From: Cupriavidus sp. 2SB
GTDB taxonomy: Bacteria; Pseudomonadota; Gammaproteobacteria; Burkholderiales; Burkholderiaceae
Assembly (NCBI RefSeq): GCF_005503625.1
Contig: NZ_SCMX01000018.1
Location: 36,225-100,224 of the forward strand
Length of the DNA: 64,000 nt
Reading direction: 5' to 3'
Each line of letters opens with the position of its first letter. The first letter of the stretch is position 1. Below are positions 1 to 8,236 of the stretch, piece by piece. The notes below the pieces were generated by a model. It ran no database searches. It was not told the DNA's origin and saw only the letters and a program-made list of their open reading frames with translations. The position numbers were made by a program, and so were the translations under genes.

Positions 1-363
1 GTCGCGAGGCGCGTAGGCGAAACGCTCCACAGGCGGACGCGAAGATTCGCCGAATCCGGGCCAGTCGAAAGCATGAACTTCGAAATCCCGGCCGAGCGTC
101 CTGGCAATCGCTTTCCAGGCAAACATGGTCTCGGGAAAGCCGTGCAGGAAAAGCACGGTGCCCTTGGGCGCTGACGGCCGGACCACCATGTGTCGCAAAC
201 GCAGATCGGCACCCACGTCCACATTGCCGACTTCGAATGCGACTTCGGCAACGTCATGTGACGCAGCGATGGCGGTGGAGGCGCTGCTCATCAGCGCTGC
301 CGACACAGCGGCAACAGTTGCCACCATGCTGGCTGACCGACGCATTGCTGATCTCTTACCCAT
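1..363 (-). CDS. Exported alpha/beta hydrolase, N-terminal part (cut by window edge)
   Basis: This is the first 121 residues of an alpha/beta-fold hydrolase; the C-terminus lies left of position 1. The start is ATG at 363 with a good ribosome-binding site (AGGAGTGGAG) just upstream. Residues 1-34 form a signal peptide: basic start, hydrophobic core rich in Ala/Val, and a likely Ala-x-Ala cleavage near AIAAS. The mature part shows the hydrolase opening, with the oxyanion-hole strand FLHGFPE and then DWPGFGES. The nucleophile and catalytic His lie outside the window, so the substrate cannot be inferred. It is divergent from the DUF6130 gene, with a palindrome between them. Confidence 0.8.
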   Translation of the reverse strand, partial: MGKRSAMRRSASMVATVAAVSAALMSSASTAIAASHDVAEVAFEVGNVDVGADLRLRHMVVRPSAPKGTVLFLHGFPETMFAWKAIARTLGRDFEVHAFDWPGFGESSRPPVERFAYAPRD

Positions 364-399
364 CTCCACTCCTCTTGGCACCAGGGAAGGTGCACGATA

Positions 400-415
400 T
401 GTTGCATATGCAGCA
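400..415. promoter_or_regulatory. Near-perfect palindrome, possible MarR-type operator
   Basis: TGTTGCATATGCAGCA is a 16-bp palindrome with one mismatched pair, centred on GCATATGC. It lies 37 bp upstream of the hydrolase start (363, leftward) and 171 bp upstream of the DUF6130 start (586, rightward). A MarR-family gene follows at 1103, and MarR proteins commonly bind AT-centred palindromes of this size. Assignment to that regulator is inference. Confidence 0.35.
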
Positions 416-585
416 TTAGAGCCAGCCGATGTATCTCTCCTGTAAGGGTGAGCCGGTCAAAACGTATCGTTATGTGTGCAGGAGTCAGACGGATACATGC
501 CTGTACAAAAAGCCAGCGCGTCTACTATGGCTTCAAGGCATCATCGGCGCCCGTTGGAGTTGTTGTCCGTTTTCAGGAGTCAGAC

Positions 586-1062
586 ATGAGATCCCTCGCC
601 CCCCTATTTGCTGTCGTTGTTCTCGCGGCCGTGCCGATCCATACCATCGCGCAGACTGCTGCCGACGCGATTCGTCCGCCGGCTGTCTTGCCACTGGATG
701 CCGAGCCAGCGCCACGGATCGTGGCGTACTCAGCGTTGCCGGAACCACTCGCAAGAGGTGTCGTGATCGTGCAGTTCCGGACCGAGAATTTTCGTGTGAT
801 CCCGGTGTTCGGCAAGGGGGCTACGCAGGTCTCGCCGCGCGTCGGCCATCTGCATGTGACCGTTGACGATGGTCCGGCCACATGGGCACACACCAGCGAG
901 GACCCCATCATCGTGGTGGGATTGCCGCCGGGACCGCATCGGGTGCGCCTGGAACTGGCCGACCCGACACACAAGATTCTGGCCACGGAAACAGTTGCCG
1001 TGACCGTGCCCGATACACGGTCGCCGAACACTCACGCGGCACCGCCAGCACATCGGCACTGA
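586..1062 (+). CDS. Exported DUF6130-family protein
   Basis: A 158-residue protein with an N-terminal signal peptide (residues 1-22, ending near HTIAQ) and a single beta-rich domain. The segments FRTENFRVIPVFG, SPRVGHLHVTVDD and IIVVGLPPGPHRV are hallmarks of DUF6130, a family of periplasmic proteins of unknown function. The C-terminus is His/Pro rich. The start ATG at 586 has AGGAG seven bases upstream; an in-frame upstream start at 448 would give an unsupported leader that hides the signal peptide. It is divergent from the exported hydrolase and followed 40 bp later by a MarR gene, so the three may share control. No enzymatic function can be assigned. Confidence 0.8.
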   Translation: MRSLAPLFAVVVLAAVPIHTIAQTAADAIRPPAVLPLDAEPAPRIVAYSALPEPLARGVVIVQFRTENFRVIPVFGKGATQVSPRVGHLHVTVDDGPATWAHTSEDPIIVVGLPPGPHRVRLELADPTHKILATETVAVTVPDTRSPNTHAAPPAHRH

Positions 1063-1102
1063 GTACGGTACGCTGGCGGTACATCCCTGCGTCACACATG
1101 AC

Positions 1103-1567
1103 ATGACTTCCGGAAAACGTTCCCCGTCTGGCACCACAGGCGCCGATATCTTTCAGCACTGCGTGATGACGCGCGCCCGGCAAATCTCGCGCGTGCTGAC
1201 CGCCACCTACGATCAGGCGTTGCGCCCATTCGGCATCAACGCCACGCAGTTCACGCTGCTGGTGCTTGTTCATGAACTGGGGCCCATCAGCCGCGCTGAT
1301 CTTGGACGACGGAATCATCACGATCGATCCACACTGACACGCAACCTGCAGCCCCTGCTGACGGAAGGATGGATTGCCGAGGACGTGGCAGAGGCCGCCG
1401 ATGGCCGGTCGCGTCCGCTCTCAGTGACCCGCGCCGGAAAACTGGTGCTGAAGGACGCTGGGCCGGCGTGGGCAGAAGCACAGGCGATAGCTACAACGCT
1501 GATCGGAGCGGACGGCGTCAGGGCCATCATGGGGATTGCGGGAAAACTCCCGAGGCGACATGGATAA
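1103..1567 (+). CDS. MarR-family transcriptional regulator
   Basis: A 154-residue winged-helix regulator. The recognition region FGINATQFTLLVLVHELG followed by SRADLGRRN and DRSTLTRNLQPL matches the helix-turn-helix and wing of MarR proteins, which dimerise and release DNA on binding phenolic or oxidising ligands. The wing carries the usual basic turn (DGRSRPLSVTRAG). Length is normal. It lies downstream of the DUF6130 gene on the same strand and converges on the MFS gene. The most likely target is the divergent hydrolase/DUF6130 region with its palindrome at 400-415. No redox-sensing N-terminal Cys is obvious; one Cys occurs in the first helix (FQHCVM). Confidence 0.85.
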   Translation: MTSGKRSPSGTTGADIFQHCVMTRARQISRVLTATYDQALRPFGINATQFTLLVLVHELGPISRADLGRRNHHDRSTLTRNLQPLLTEGWIAEDVAEAADGRSRPLSVTRAGKLVLKDAGPAWAEAQAIATTLIGADGVRAIMGIAGKLPRRHG

Positions 1568-1626
1568 CCCAATGCAGGATTGAAGCGCGTGCTGACGGCT
1601 CGCCCGCACCTTCGCGTCGTCAGCCG

Positions 1627-2883
1627 TCAAGCATTGTTCGCTGCGTGGATCGGCTCGGCTGGCCGGGCGAGCGTCGTAGAGAGAAACCCGGTTAGCACGA
1701 CGCAGCCCGCCAGCGTTCCCATCAATACGAAGGCCCACCGAACCCCCAGATACTCCGCCAGCGGTCCCGCAATCAGAAGTCCCACAGGTGCAGCCATTCC
1801 CATCACCATGTTGAGCAGGGACAGCACCCGGCCTTGAAGAGCATTTGGCACTCTGGTCTGCAGGAGCACGACAAAAGGACCATCGCCCGCCGCGAACGCC
1901 AGTCCGCTCACTGTCCACCAGAATACAGCCGGCCAGAACAACGTAGCGGGGGTAAGGGCCGTCAGCGCCAGCGTGAAACACGACACGGCAAACCCGAGGA
2001 TTACCCATCGCACAGGATTGCGGGGAGCCAGCGCGGCAACGGCGATGCCTCCCAGCACCATGCCAGCGCCGGTCATTCCTTCCATGATGGCCACTTCGGC
2101 AATGCCGCCTGCAAAGTGCTCCTTCACGAGAAGCGGCACCATCGTGTAAGTCGGCATGACGATGAGCGTGACGCCCGCCAGCAGGAAGTACAACCATCGA
2201 AGGGTGGCATCGCGCCATACGATACGGACGCCACCCAGAAAGTCGGCAAACAACGTGGCCCGTTGAGGCGCTCTCCCCTGCGGTATCTTGAACACGAGCA
2301 GAGGCAGCACACCGAGCACCGCTGTCACGGCATCAATGGCGAGCGCCCACCCGAAAGGCATGATGCTCATCGCCAAAGCGCCTAACGGGGCGGCCGCCAC
2401 AAGGATCACGCCTTGCAGTGCCTGATTGAACCCTGCGGCGCGCGGCAAGAAGCTGGCTGGCACCAGGAGCGGCGTGCTTGCAGCAAGCGCGGGCGACTGG
2501 AACGCCTGCATCGCGCTGCGAATCGCCATCATCGTGTACACGTGCCACAACTGTTCGTCGCCACTCAGGAACAGGGCGATCAGCACGAGCATGCAGGCCG
2601 CGCTGATGAGGTCGGATGCGACCATGAGCGCGCGCCGGCTGAAGCGGTCTGCAAGAATGCCACCCACTGGAGAGAGCAGCGCCTGGGGAAGCAAAGCCGC
2701 CAGGCCCGCAGTGGACAGTGCCGCCGCACTGCCCGTCGTATCGGCAATCCACCAGAGCAGGACAAACTGGCTAAGCGCAGACCCGATCAGAGAGAACGCC
2801 TGACCGGCGAAGACACTCCAGTAACGCAGCTTCCACGCTGCCTGCCCATGCGTTTGTGTAGTTGACAAGGCCAATACGTCCAA
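1627..2883 (-). CDS. MFS exporter, macrolide-efflux (DHA3) type
   Basis: A 418-residue, roughly 12-helix major facilitator. The N-terminal half has the MFS loop signature GGILADRFSRRALM between helices 2 and 3, and the overall pattern resembles the MefA/DHA3 branch of drug exporters. The reading frame opens with TTG at 2883; no ATG is available before the first helix and no clear ribosome-binding site is seen, so the start is uncertain. It lies 108 bp downstream of the AdeS-like kinase on the same strand and may be the output of that two-component pair. The substrate is unknown. It converges on the MarR gene. Confidence 0.85.
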   Translation of the reverse strand: MDVLALSTTQTHGQAAWKLRYWSVFAGQAFSLIGSALSQFVLLWWIADTTGSAAALSTAGLAALLPQALLSPVGGILADRFSRRALMVASDLISAACMLVLIALFLSGDEQLWHVYTMMAIRSAMQAFQSPALAASTPLLVPASFLPRAAGFNQALQGVILVAAAPLGALAMSIMPFGWALAIDAVTAVLGVLPLLVFKIPQGRAPQRATLFADFLGGVRIVWRDATLRWLYFLLAGVTLIVMPTYTMVPLLVKEHFAGGIAEVAIMEGMTGAGMVLGGIAVAALAPRNPVRWVILGFAVSCFTLALTALTPATLFWPAVFWWTVSGLAFAAGDGPFVVLLQTRVPNALQGRVLSLLNMVMGMAAPVGLLIAGPLAEYLGVRWAFVLMGTLAGCVVLTGFLSTTLARPAEPIHAANNA

Positions 2884-2991
2884 TGCTTGCTTGAACGCGA
2901 GATTCTCTCTGATGGCCTTCCGGCTTCAGTGGAGACGGGATGGAGATTTCGTGGAGGCGCAAAGCGCCCCAAGGCACACGGCAACGCCACG

Positions 2992-4065
2992 TCATGCGCG
3001 GGACGGCAACGCTTGTGGCCAGCGCATTTCAAAAGCGCAGCCTCCGCCTGCGGGCAATTCGCAGATAACGGTTCCTGAATGCGCATGGGCGATAGCCGCC
3101 ACCACCGCCAGGCCGAGGCCACTGCCGCTGCGGTGCGCTGTGCGCGCCACCCCGGCACGGCGGAAGGCAGAGAAAACATGTGCCGCCTGCTCCTGTGGAA
3201 TACCTGGACCATGATCGCGAACACGAAGATGGCAAGTGCCATCCTGAACAAACGCCTCAATCTGCACGATACCCGGGCCGGCATACCGGCGCGCGTTATC
3301 CAGCAATGCCAGGAGTGCCTGACGAATCCGAAGGGGATCGCCAAGAACGGACGGCGCCGTCACTTTCACCACGGGCACCTGATCCGCAGATGCCAACTCG
3401 TTGCCGAAGAACTCCAGGACCTCGCCAATCTCCGCCTGCAAGTCCATATCCTGCACATGAAGATCGAGATGGCCACTCTCCGCCAGGCTGATCACACACA
3501 GATCCTCGATCATGCGCGAGAGTCCCTCCACATGCGTGAGCAGACCACGGAACAAGGCTTCAGTCGGTGGGAACACACCCTCGGCAAGTCCTTGCAGTCG
3601 GCCCCGCAGAACGGTGACCGGTGTCCGAAGCTCATGCGCCATTGCGGCGCTCCAGAATGTCTGCTCTTCGGTAACCCGCTGCAGCCTGGCCGCCAACGCA
3701 TTGAAATCGTCGGCCAGCGAAGCCGCCTCTCCGAGAGACCGATCACCCGCAACGGCTCTCGCGGCAAGATCGCCACGGGAGACCCTTCGCATGCTGTCGG
3801 CCACGGAGTTCAATGGGACCAGGATCTTGCGCGCCAGCTTCCTTGCCACCGCCATGGCAACCACCGCGCCGAACAGGAACGTTGCACCCAGCCAGACCCA
3901 TTCCGGACCACTGGGCAGGACAGCCGTCTCATCCACCCGCTCGGGCCAATACGTCATCATGACGTAGTAGAAGATGTAAGACGTGGACACGACGACGAAT
4001 GTCATCCCCAGCGAGACCGCTGTCATCCACAGAGATATCTTCCGACCCAATCCGACGAGCTTCAC
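2992..4065 (-). CDS. adeS-like: AdeS-like HAMP sensor histidine kinase
   Basis: A 357-residue inner-membrane kinase. Two membrane helices (about 11-35 and 56-78) flank a very short periplasmic loop, followed by HAMP (about 79-131). The dimerisation domain has the H-box AHELRTPVT (His144), then the N-box LLDNARRYA (Asn257), G1 DHGPGIP (284-290) and G2 GSGLGL (313-318). The stretch after the His (GRLQGLAEGVF, HVEGLSRMIEDL) closely follows AdeS of Acinetobacter, which controls RND efflux. The start is GTG at 4065, directly after the TGA of the response regulator, with GGAG seven bases upstream, implying translational coupling. All catalytic boxes are intact although the partner regulator is truncated. 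Confidence 0.9.
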   Translation of the reverse strand: MKLVGLGRKISLWMTAVSLGMTFVVVSTSYIFYYVMMTYWPERVDETAVLPSGPEWVWLGATFLFGAVVAMAVARKLARKILVPLNSVADSMRRVSRGDLAARAVAGDRSLGEAASLADDFNALAARLQRVTEEQTFWSAAMAHELRTPVTVLRGRLQGLAEGVFPPTEALFRGLLTHVEGLSRMIEDLCVISLAESGHLDLHVQDMDLQAEIGEVLEFFGNELASADQVPVVKVTAPSVLGDPLRIRQALLALLDNARRYAGPGIVQIEAFVQDGTCHLRVRDHGPGIPQEQAAHVFSAFRRAGVARTAHRSGSGLGLAVVAAIAHAHSGTVICELPAGGGCAFEMRWPQALPSRA

Positions 4066-4710
4066 TCAGAGCTCCAGCAACCGGTAACCGACGCCGCGCA
4101 CGCCCGTGGGAACGCCACTCACGCCACACTCTTCCAATTTTTTCCGCAGCTTGCTGACATGGCTGTCAACCGTTCGCTCCAGCGCATCGCCTTCGGGCAA
4201 GCATGTGGAAAGCAGTTCTGCCCGACTGAACACCCGTTTCGGATACCTGGCAAGCTGCGCAAGGATCCTGTACTCGGTGAGCGTGAGACTCAGTACATGC
4301 CGCGCGTTGCCCGATTGGACAACGGCTTCATGCTGATCGAGATCGATCTCGAACGGCGGAACGCGCAGCACCCGGCTCGTCTCCGTCTCGGACGCCGTCC
4401 TGGCTCGACGCAACACAGCCTGCACCCGGGCGACCACCTCGGCCGGATTGAATGGCTTGACCACGTAGTCATCCGCACCGATGCGCAGACCCATGAGCTT
4501 GTCGATATCCTGGTCGAGCGCAGTGAGCATGATCACCGGCGTACTGCCCCGATGGCGTAGCTCGGAGAGGACCTGCCATCCGTCTGCCAACGGCATCTGT
4601 ACATCGAGGAGCACCAGATCCGGCTTCAGGGACAGGTGGAGATCCAGTGCGCGTCGGCCGTGGAAGAATTCAGTCTCTAAGCAAAGTTGCTTGACTGTCC
4701 ATCCAGTCAA
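4066..4710 (-). CDS. adeR-like: AdeR-like response regulator lacking the receiver N-terminus
   Basis: An OmpR/PhoB-type regulator. The phospho-acceptor strand LVLLDVQMP and the long segment TPVIMLTALDQDIDK, VVKPFNP and DALERTVDSHVSKLR match AdeR nearly word for word. The C-terminal winged helix is complete. The first 35-40 residues of the receiver (beta-1 and the acidic Glu/Asp pair that binds Mg) are missing: upstream of HGRRALDLH the frame runs into the end of the cupin gene. The most plausible start is TTG at 4710, overlapping the cupin stop by 41 bp and giving 214 residues. It may be a pseudogene, or a phosphorylation-independent DNA-binding protein. The reading frame is open to 4869, but that extension is antisense-like to cupin codons. 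Confidence 0.7.
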   Translation of the reverse strand: MTGWTVKQLCLETEFFHGRRALDLHLSLKPDLVLLDVQMPLADGWQVLSELRHRGSTPVIMLTALDQDIDKLMGLRIGADDYVVKPFNPAEVVARVQAVLRRARTASETETSRVLRVPPFEIDLDQHEAVVQSGNARHVLSLTLTEYRILAQLARYPKRVFSRAELLSTCLPEGDALERTVDSHVSKLRKKLEECGVSGVPTGVRGVGYRLLEL

Positions 4711-5038
4711 GCCGGGGTGGATGAAACAGGTCGTACTCCAGCGTATCCTCCAACACTTCCGCGCGATGCGGAACATCAGGGGGAATAATGATGATCTCGC
4801 CTGCGGCCACGCGCGTGCCGGCAATATCGCCCTCTCCACACCAGAAGTGCATGGCACCCGCAACGACAAACGTAAACTGCTCGTTTGGGTGGGAATGCAT
4901 GGGAACGAGGTCCCCTTTTCTCAAACGAACCTGCCCGACCATCATGGTCTCGGATGCAATGTATCGGCGCTCTATCCCGCCTAGAATGATTTCGGCAGGT
5001 CGGTCGCTCCAGCGGTAATGCTTCGCAGTCTGGGTCAA
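4670..5038 (-). CDS. Small cupin-domain protein
   Basis: A 122-residue single-domain cupin. Motif 1 is PMHSHPNEQFTFVVAG, supplying the metal-binding His/His/Glu set; motif 2 is around IIIPPDVPHRAEVLED with the final His. The C-terminus PPRLDWMDSQATLLRD looks like the normal end of such proteins, so this gene appears complete. Such cupins act as small dioxygenase-like or binding proteins; the substrate is not evident. It is the first gene of a leftward group with the AdeR/AdeS-like pair, and its last 41 bp overlap the truncated regulator. That juxtaposition probably results from a deletion that removed the start of adeR. Confidence 0.85.
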   Translation of the reverse strand: MTQTAKHYRWSDRPAEIILGGIERRYIASETMMVGQVRLRKGDLVPMHSHPNEQFTFVVAGAMHFWCGEGDIAGTRVAAGEIIIIPPDVPHRAEVLEDTLEYDLFHPPRLDWMDSQATLLRD

Positions 5039-5141
5039 AAGTCGACTCCCTGTATCGGTAACTTGATGGTCTGCCGGCAGCGGATCTCACCGCCTAGTGT
5101 AGATGACCACTCGCGGTGACGATCGAGGCCTGAGAGGAACA

Positions 5142-5774
5142 CTATATGTGGACGACATGCATCGACGGATAAGCCAATCCTTCCTGCCGCCGTCGCAGCC
5201 GGCCGCTGGGGACTGCCGCCAGGCTGCGCGCCGCATCGATTGTCACGCCGAATCGATCATAGAAGACCGCTTCCACGTCACTCGCAGGGGGCCAGCCCAC
5301 GCGGCGCAGCAGCTTCCATAGTGGTTCGCCTCCTTGAAGGAGGCCGAACAGCAGGCACATTAATCGTTGATTGCGACAGATTTCCGTGAGGGCGGCCCCT
5401 TCGGAGAACAGTGTTCTCCGAATCCTCAACTCTGGAAGGCCAGTCAACGCCGAGAAAGTCGCCGCCGACCAGGTCTTCGCCGGTTCAAAGAACACATGGC
5501 GGGCGAGCCGCTCTCCAAGTGGTCCGCGCTCAACGAGGTGAACAGGCGTTGACATGTCGAGCGTACTTTGGGCCGCGCGACACGCCCTGCCCTCCAGATG
5601 GAGATCGACCGACTGGAATGCCGGCACGATGAACCCCGCGCCCGCGTGCAGGCGGCGTTCGAAGCCGCGGTATGTCACCAGAAGCCCGCCCTCCAAGCAA
5701 GTGATTGCCATGGGGGCAACCGGAAGCAGCCGCCGCAGCACCATGTGAGATTGAGCACTCAGATGAATCAGCAT
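5142..5774 (-). CDS. AraC-like transcriptional regulator
   Basis: A 210-residue protein whose C-terminal half fits an AraC DNA-binding domain: WSAATFSALTGLPELRIRRTLF reads as the first helix-turn-helix, followed by ALTEICRNQRLM and LFGLLQGG in the long linker helix, then a second, weaker helix pair (VEAVFYDRFGV). The N-terminal half is beta-rich, consistent with a small cupin-like sensor. ATG at 5774 is preferred because GGAGAGG lies just upstream; an in-frame start at 5804 lacks this. It is 47 bp downstream of the acyl-CoA dehydrogenase gene, last in the beta-oxidation-type operon, and may regulate it. The family assignment rests on the helix pattern and is moderately secure. Confidence 0.7.
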   Translation of the reverse strand: MLIHLSAQSHMVLRRLLPVAPMAITCLEGGLLVTYRGFERRLHAGAGFIVPAFQSVDLHLEGRACRAAQSTLDMSTPVHLVERGPLGERLARHVFFEPAKTWSAATFSALTGLPELRIRRTLFSEGAALTEICRNQRLMCLLFGLLQGGEPLWKLLRRVGWPPASDVEAVFYDRFGVTIDAARSLAAVPSGRLRRRQEGLAYPSMHVVHI

Positions 5775-5821
5775 GACTGACCTCTCCCTCCCCGGGCAAC
5801 ACAAGCCAAACTGACCCGGAA

Positions 5822-6979
5822 CTAGTTGTTCTGCGCGTCGCGGACCATGTTCCTTGCGATGATGACCTGTTGAATTTGCGTCGTCCCTTCATAGAGGCGA
5901 AAGAGTCTGACGTCACGATAGAAGCGCTCGATGCCAAACTCCGTCATGTATCCCGAGCCCCCAAGGATCTGAACCGCGCGATCGGTCACACGGCCTACCA
6001 TTTCGGTTGCGAACATCTTGCAGCAGGATGCCTCGGTGGATACGTTCAGCCCGTCATCGCGCCGGCGAGCCGCATCCAGAACCATGCATTCGGCCGCATA
6101 GAGTTCCGCCTGACTGTCCGCGAGCATGGCCTGAATCAACTGAAACTCGCAGATGGCTTGGCCAAACTGCTTGCGTTCCATGGCGTACTGCAGTGCATCG
6201 CGCAGGACACGTTTTGCGACCCCAACGCTCACTGCGGCGATATGCAAGCGCCCCTTGTCCAGGACCTTCATCGCCGTCTTGAATCCCTGCCCCTCTTTCA
6301 GCCCAATCAGGTTGCCCACCGGCACGCGGACGTTCTCGAAGATGACATCGCAGGTGTGAGCCCCTTTCTGGCCCATCTTCACATCGCGCTTACCGAAACT
6401 GATGCCTGGACTCTTGGCGTCGACAATAAACGCCGAAACGCCGGCCGACCCCTTGATAGAAGTGTCGGTGCGTGCCATCAAGGTGAACATGCCTGCCTGC
6501 GGAGCGTTTGTGATAAACCGCTTGGTGCCGTTGACCACATACTCGTCGCCATCCCGGAGGGCGGTTGTTCGTAACGACCCGGCATCGGAGCCGGCCTCAG
6601 GCTCAGTGAGCGCGAAGGATGCCAGGATCTCTCCCGTGGCCAGACGCGGCAGCCATGCCGCCTGCTGCTCGGGCGTCCCGTCCATGAGAATGCCCTGAGA
6701 ACCGATTCCGACCGTCGTGCCAAGTAGCGACCGAAAAGCGGGTGACGTTTGACAGAGTTCCATTACCACGCGGACTTCCTCCTCCATCGTCAGTTCCAAT
6801 CCTCCGAATCGCTGCGGAATCGTCATGCCGAAGAGACCCATGTCACGCATGTCTTGCGCGATGTCCGGAGGAATTTCGTCGGTCTCGGCCACAACCGCTT
6901 CGGCCGGCACCAACCGGTCCCTGACAAACCGCCGTACGCTATCGAGGAATGCCTCAAGAATTTCGTTATCGCGAATCAT
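5822..6979 (-). CDS. Acyl-CoA dehydrogenase
   Basis: A 385-residue FAD enzyme of normal family length that makes the 2,3-double bond of an acyl-CoA. It shows the family signatures FALTEPEAGSDAGSL (FAD/substrate loop), GTKRFITNAPQAG and, near the C-terminus, GGSGYMTEFGIERFYRDVR. The catalytic base is the Glu in LYEGTTQIQQ (about residue 367). ATG at 6979 has AGGA eight bases upstream. It is fifth in the leftward operon SDR-MaoC-CoA-transferase-thiolase-dehydrogenase-AraC, 39 bp after the thiolase. It should carry out the first oxidation of the acyl-CoA made by the ligase or transferase. Chain or ring specificity cannot be told. Confidence 0.93.
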   Translation of the reverse strand: MIRDNEILEAFLDSVRRFVRDRLVPAEAVVAETDEIPPDIAQDMRDMGLFGMTIPQRFGGLELTMEEEVRVVMELCQTSPAFRSLLGTTVGIGSQGILMDGTPEQQAAWLPRLATGEILASFALTEPEAGSDAGSLRTTALRDGDEYVVNGTKRFITNAPQAGMFTLMARTDTSIKGSAGVSAFIVDAKSPGISFGKRDVKMGQKGAHTCDVIFENVRVPVGNLIGLKEGQGFKTAMKVLDKGRLHIAAVSVGVAKRVLRDALQYAMERKQFGQAICEFQLIQAMLADSQAELYAAECMVLDAARRRDDGLNVSTEASCCKMFATEMVGRVTDRAVQILGGSGYMTEFGIERFYRDVRLFRLYEGTTQIQQVIIARNMVRDAQNN

Positions 6980-7018
6980 TTTTCTGTCCTGAATTCGAAT
7001 TGCCTAGCTGTCGATTGC

Positions 7019-8227
7019 CTATGCGCGCTCGAAGACGGCAGCAAGTCCTTGCCCACCGCCGATGCACATGGTTTCGAGTCCGAACCGTCCTTTGCGGCGG
7101 GAGAGCTCGTGCAGCATGGTGGCGAGCATCCGCACACCGGTGGCGCCGATGGGATGTCCTAACGAGATCCCAGAACCATTGACATTGAGCTTCTGCTCGA
7201 TGGCATCGCTATCCGACCACTCCCACCCCTTCAGAACGGCAAGCACCTGGCAGGCGAAGGCCTCGTTCAACTCAACCAGATCCATATCGTCCAACGTGAG
7301 CCCAAGCCGCGACAGAAGCTTCTTCACCGCGGGAACCGGCCCAATACCCATATGGGAGGGCTCGCATCCTGCCGCTGCCCATCCGACCAAGGTTCCCATG
7401 GGCGTCAATCCAAGCTCCGCCAGTTTGTCCTCGGCAACCACCAGGCATGCGGCCGACGCGTCGTTCTGCTGGCTGGCATTGCCAGCGGTCACAGTGCCAT
7501 TCGGCAGTAGTGTCCGCAGCCTTCCCAGACTTTCGACGGTCGCGTCGTTCCGGATACCTTCGTCTCGCGCAAAGAGCACCGGGTCACTCTTGCGCTGTGC
7601 GATCGCGACGGGAATCACTTCGTCGGCGAATCTACCTGCTTCCCAGGCCGCGGCGGCTTTCTGATGGCTGCGCGCCGCAAACGCGTCCGCCTGCTCGCGC
7701 GTGACGCCAAAATCTCGCGCCAGATTCTCCGCCGTTTCGATCATCCCCGAGATCCTGCCAAAGCGCGCTTCGGGCTGCGAGCGCTCACGCCCACGGTCAA
7801 GTCGATCGTGCAAGCGTACGCTGCCCGAGCGCGCGCCCCAACGCATGTCGGTCGAGTAGTACTCAATGTTGCTCATACTCTCAACGCCACCCGCGAGTAC
7901 AACGTCGGCCGCACCGCTCTGTACCATCATCGCGGCCGTCACGACGGCCTGCAGACCGCCACCACAGCGTCGGTCGAGCTGCATACCGGGGATCTCCACC
8001 GGGAGGCCAGCCTGTAGTGCCGCCCAGCGACCCACACAAGGGACCTCGCTATTTGCATAGGATTGCGCAAAGACGACGTCGTCGATGCGCATGGGATCTA
8101 CCCCGCTGCGCTCAATCACAGCCTTAACGGTCGTTGCCGCCAAGTCTTCAACCGCTACAGATCGCAGCGTTCCACCAAAGGTCCCAACCGGCGTCCTCAC
8201 CGGAGAAACTATCGCAGCTCGTCGCAT
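7019..8227 (-). CDS. Thiolase (acetyl-CoA C-acyltransferase)
   Basis: A 402-residue thiolase. The nucleophilic Cys is Cys88 in LDRRCGGG; the second half has NEAFA, GHPIGATG and the second active-site Cys in CIGGGQG, all intact. It cleaves a 3-ketoacyl-CoA with CoA, releasing acetyl- or propionyl-CoA. The start ATG at 8227 has a strong AAGGAGG site. Only 9 bp separate it from the preceding CoA-transferase gene, so they are cotranscribed. Its length and motifs suit the degradative branch rather than a biosynthetic one, but this is inference from context. Confidence 0.94.
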   Translation of the reverse strand: MRRAAIVSPVRTPVGTFGGTLRSVAVEDLAATTVKAVIERSGVDPMRIDDVVFAQSYANSEVPCVGRWAALQAGLPVEIPGMQLDRRCGGGLQAVVTAAMMVQSGAADVVLAGGVESMSNIEYYSTDMRWGARSGSVRLHDRLDRGRERSQPEARFGRISGMIETAENLARDFGVTREQADAFAARSHQKAAAAWEAGRFADEVIPVAIAQRKSDPVLFARDEGIRNDATVESLGRLRTLLPNGTVTAGNASQQNDASAACLVVAEDKLAELGLTPMGTLVGWAAAGCEPSHMGIGPVPAVKKLLSRLGLTLDDMDLVELNEAFACQVLAVLKGWEWSDSDAIEQKLNVNGSGISLGHPIGATGVRMLATMLHELSRRKGRFGLETMCIGGGQGLAAVFERA

Positions 8228-8236
8228 GGTGCCTCC

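Noticed and set aside
3079..4560. A 493-codon open frame on the plus strand
   Set aside because: It lies antisense to the AdeS/AdeR-like genes, whose motifs are unmistakable; its protein is His/Arg rich without any domain, as expected for an antisense frame in GC-rich DNA.
4066..4869. Simple frameshift as explanation for the short AdeR receiver
   Set aside because: The other frames upstream of 4710 encode an intact cupin to its normal C-terminus, not the lost receiver part.
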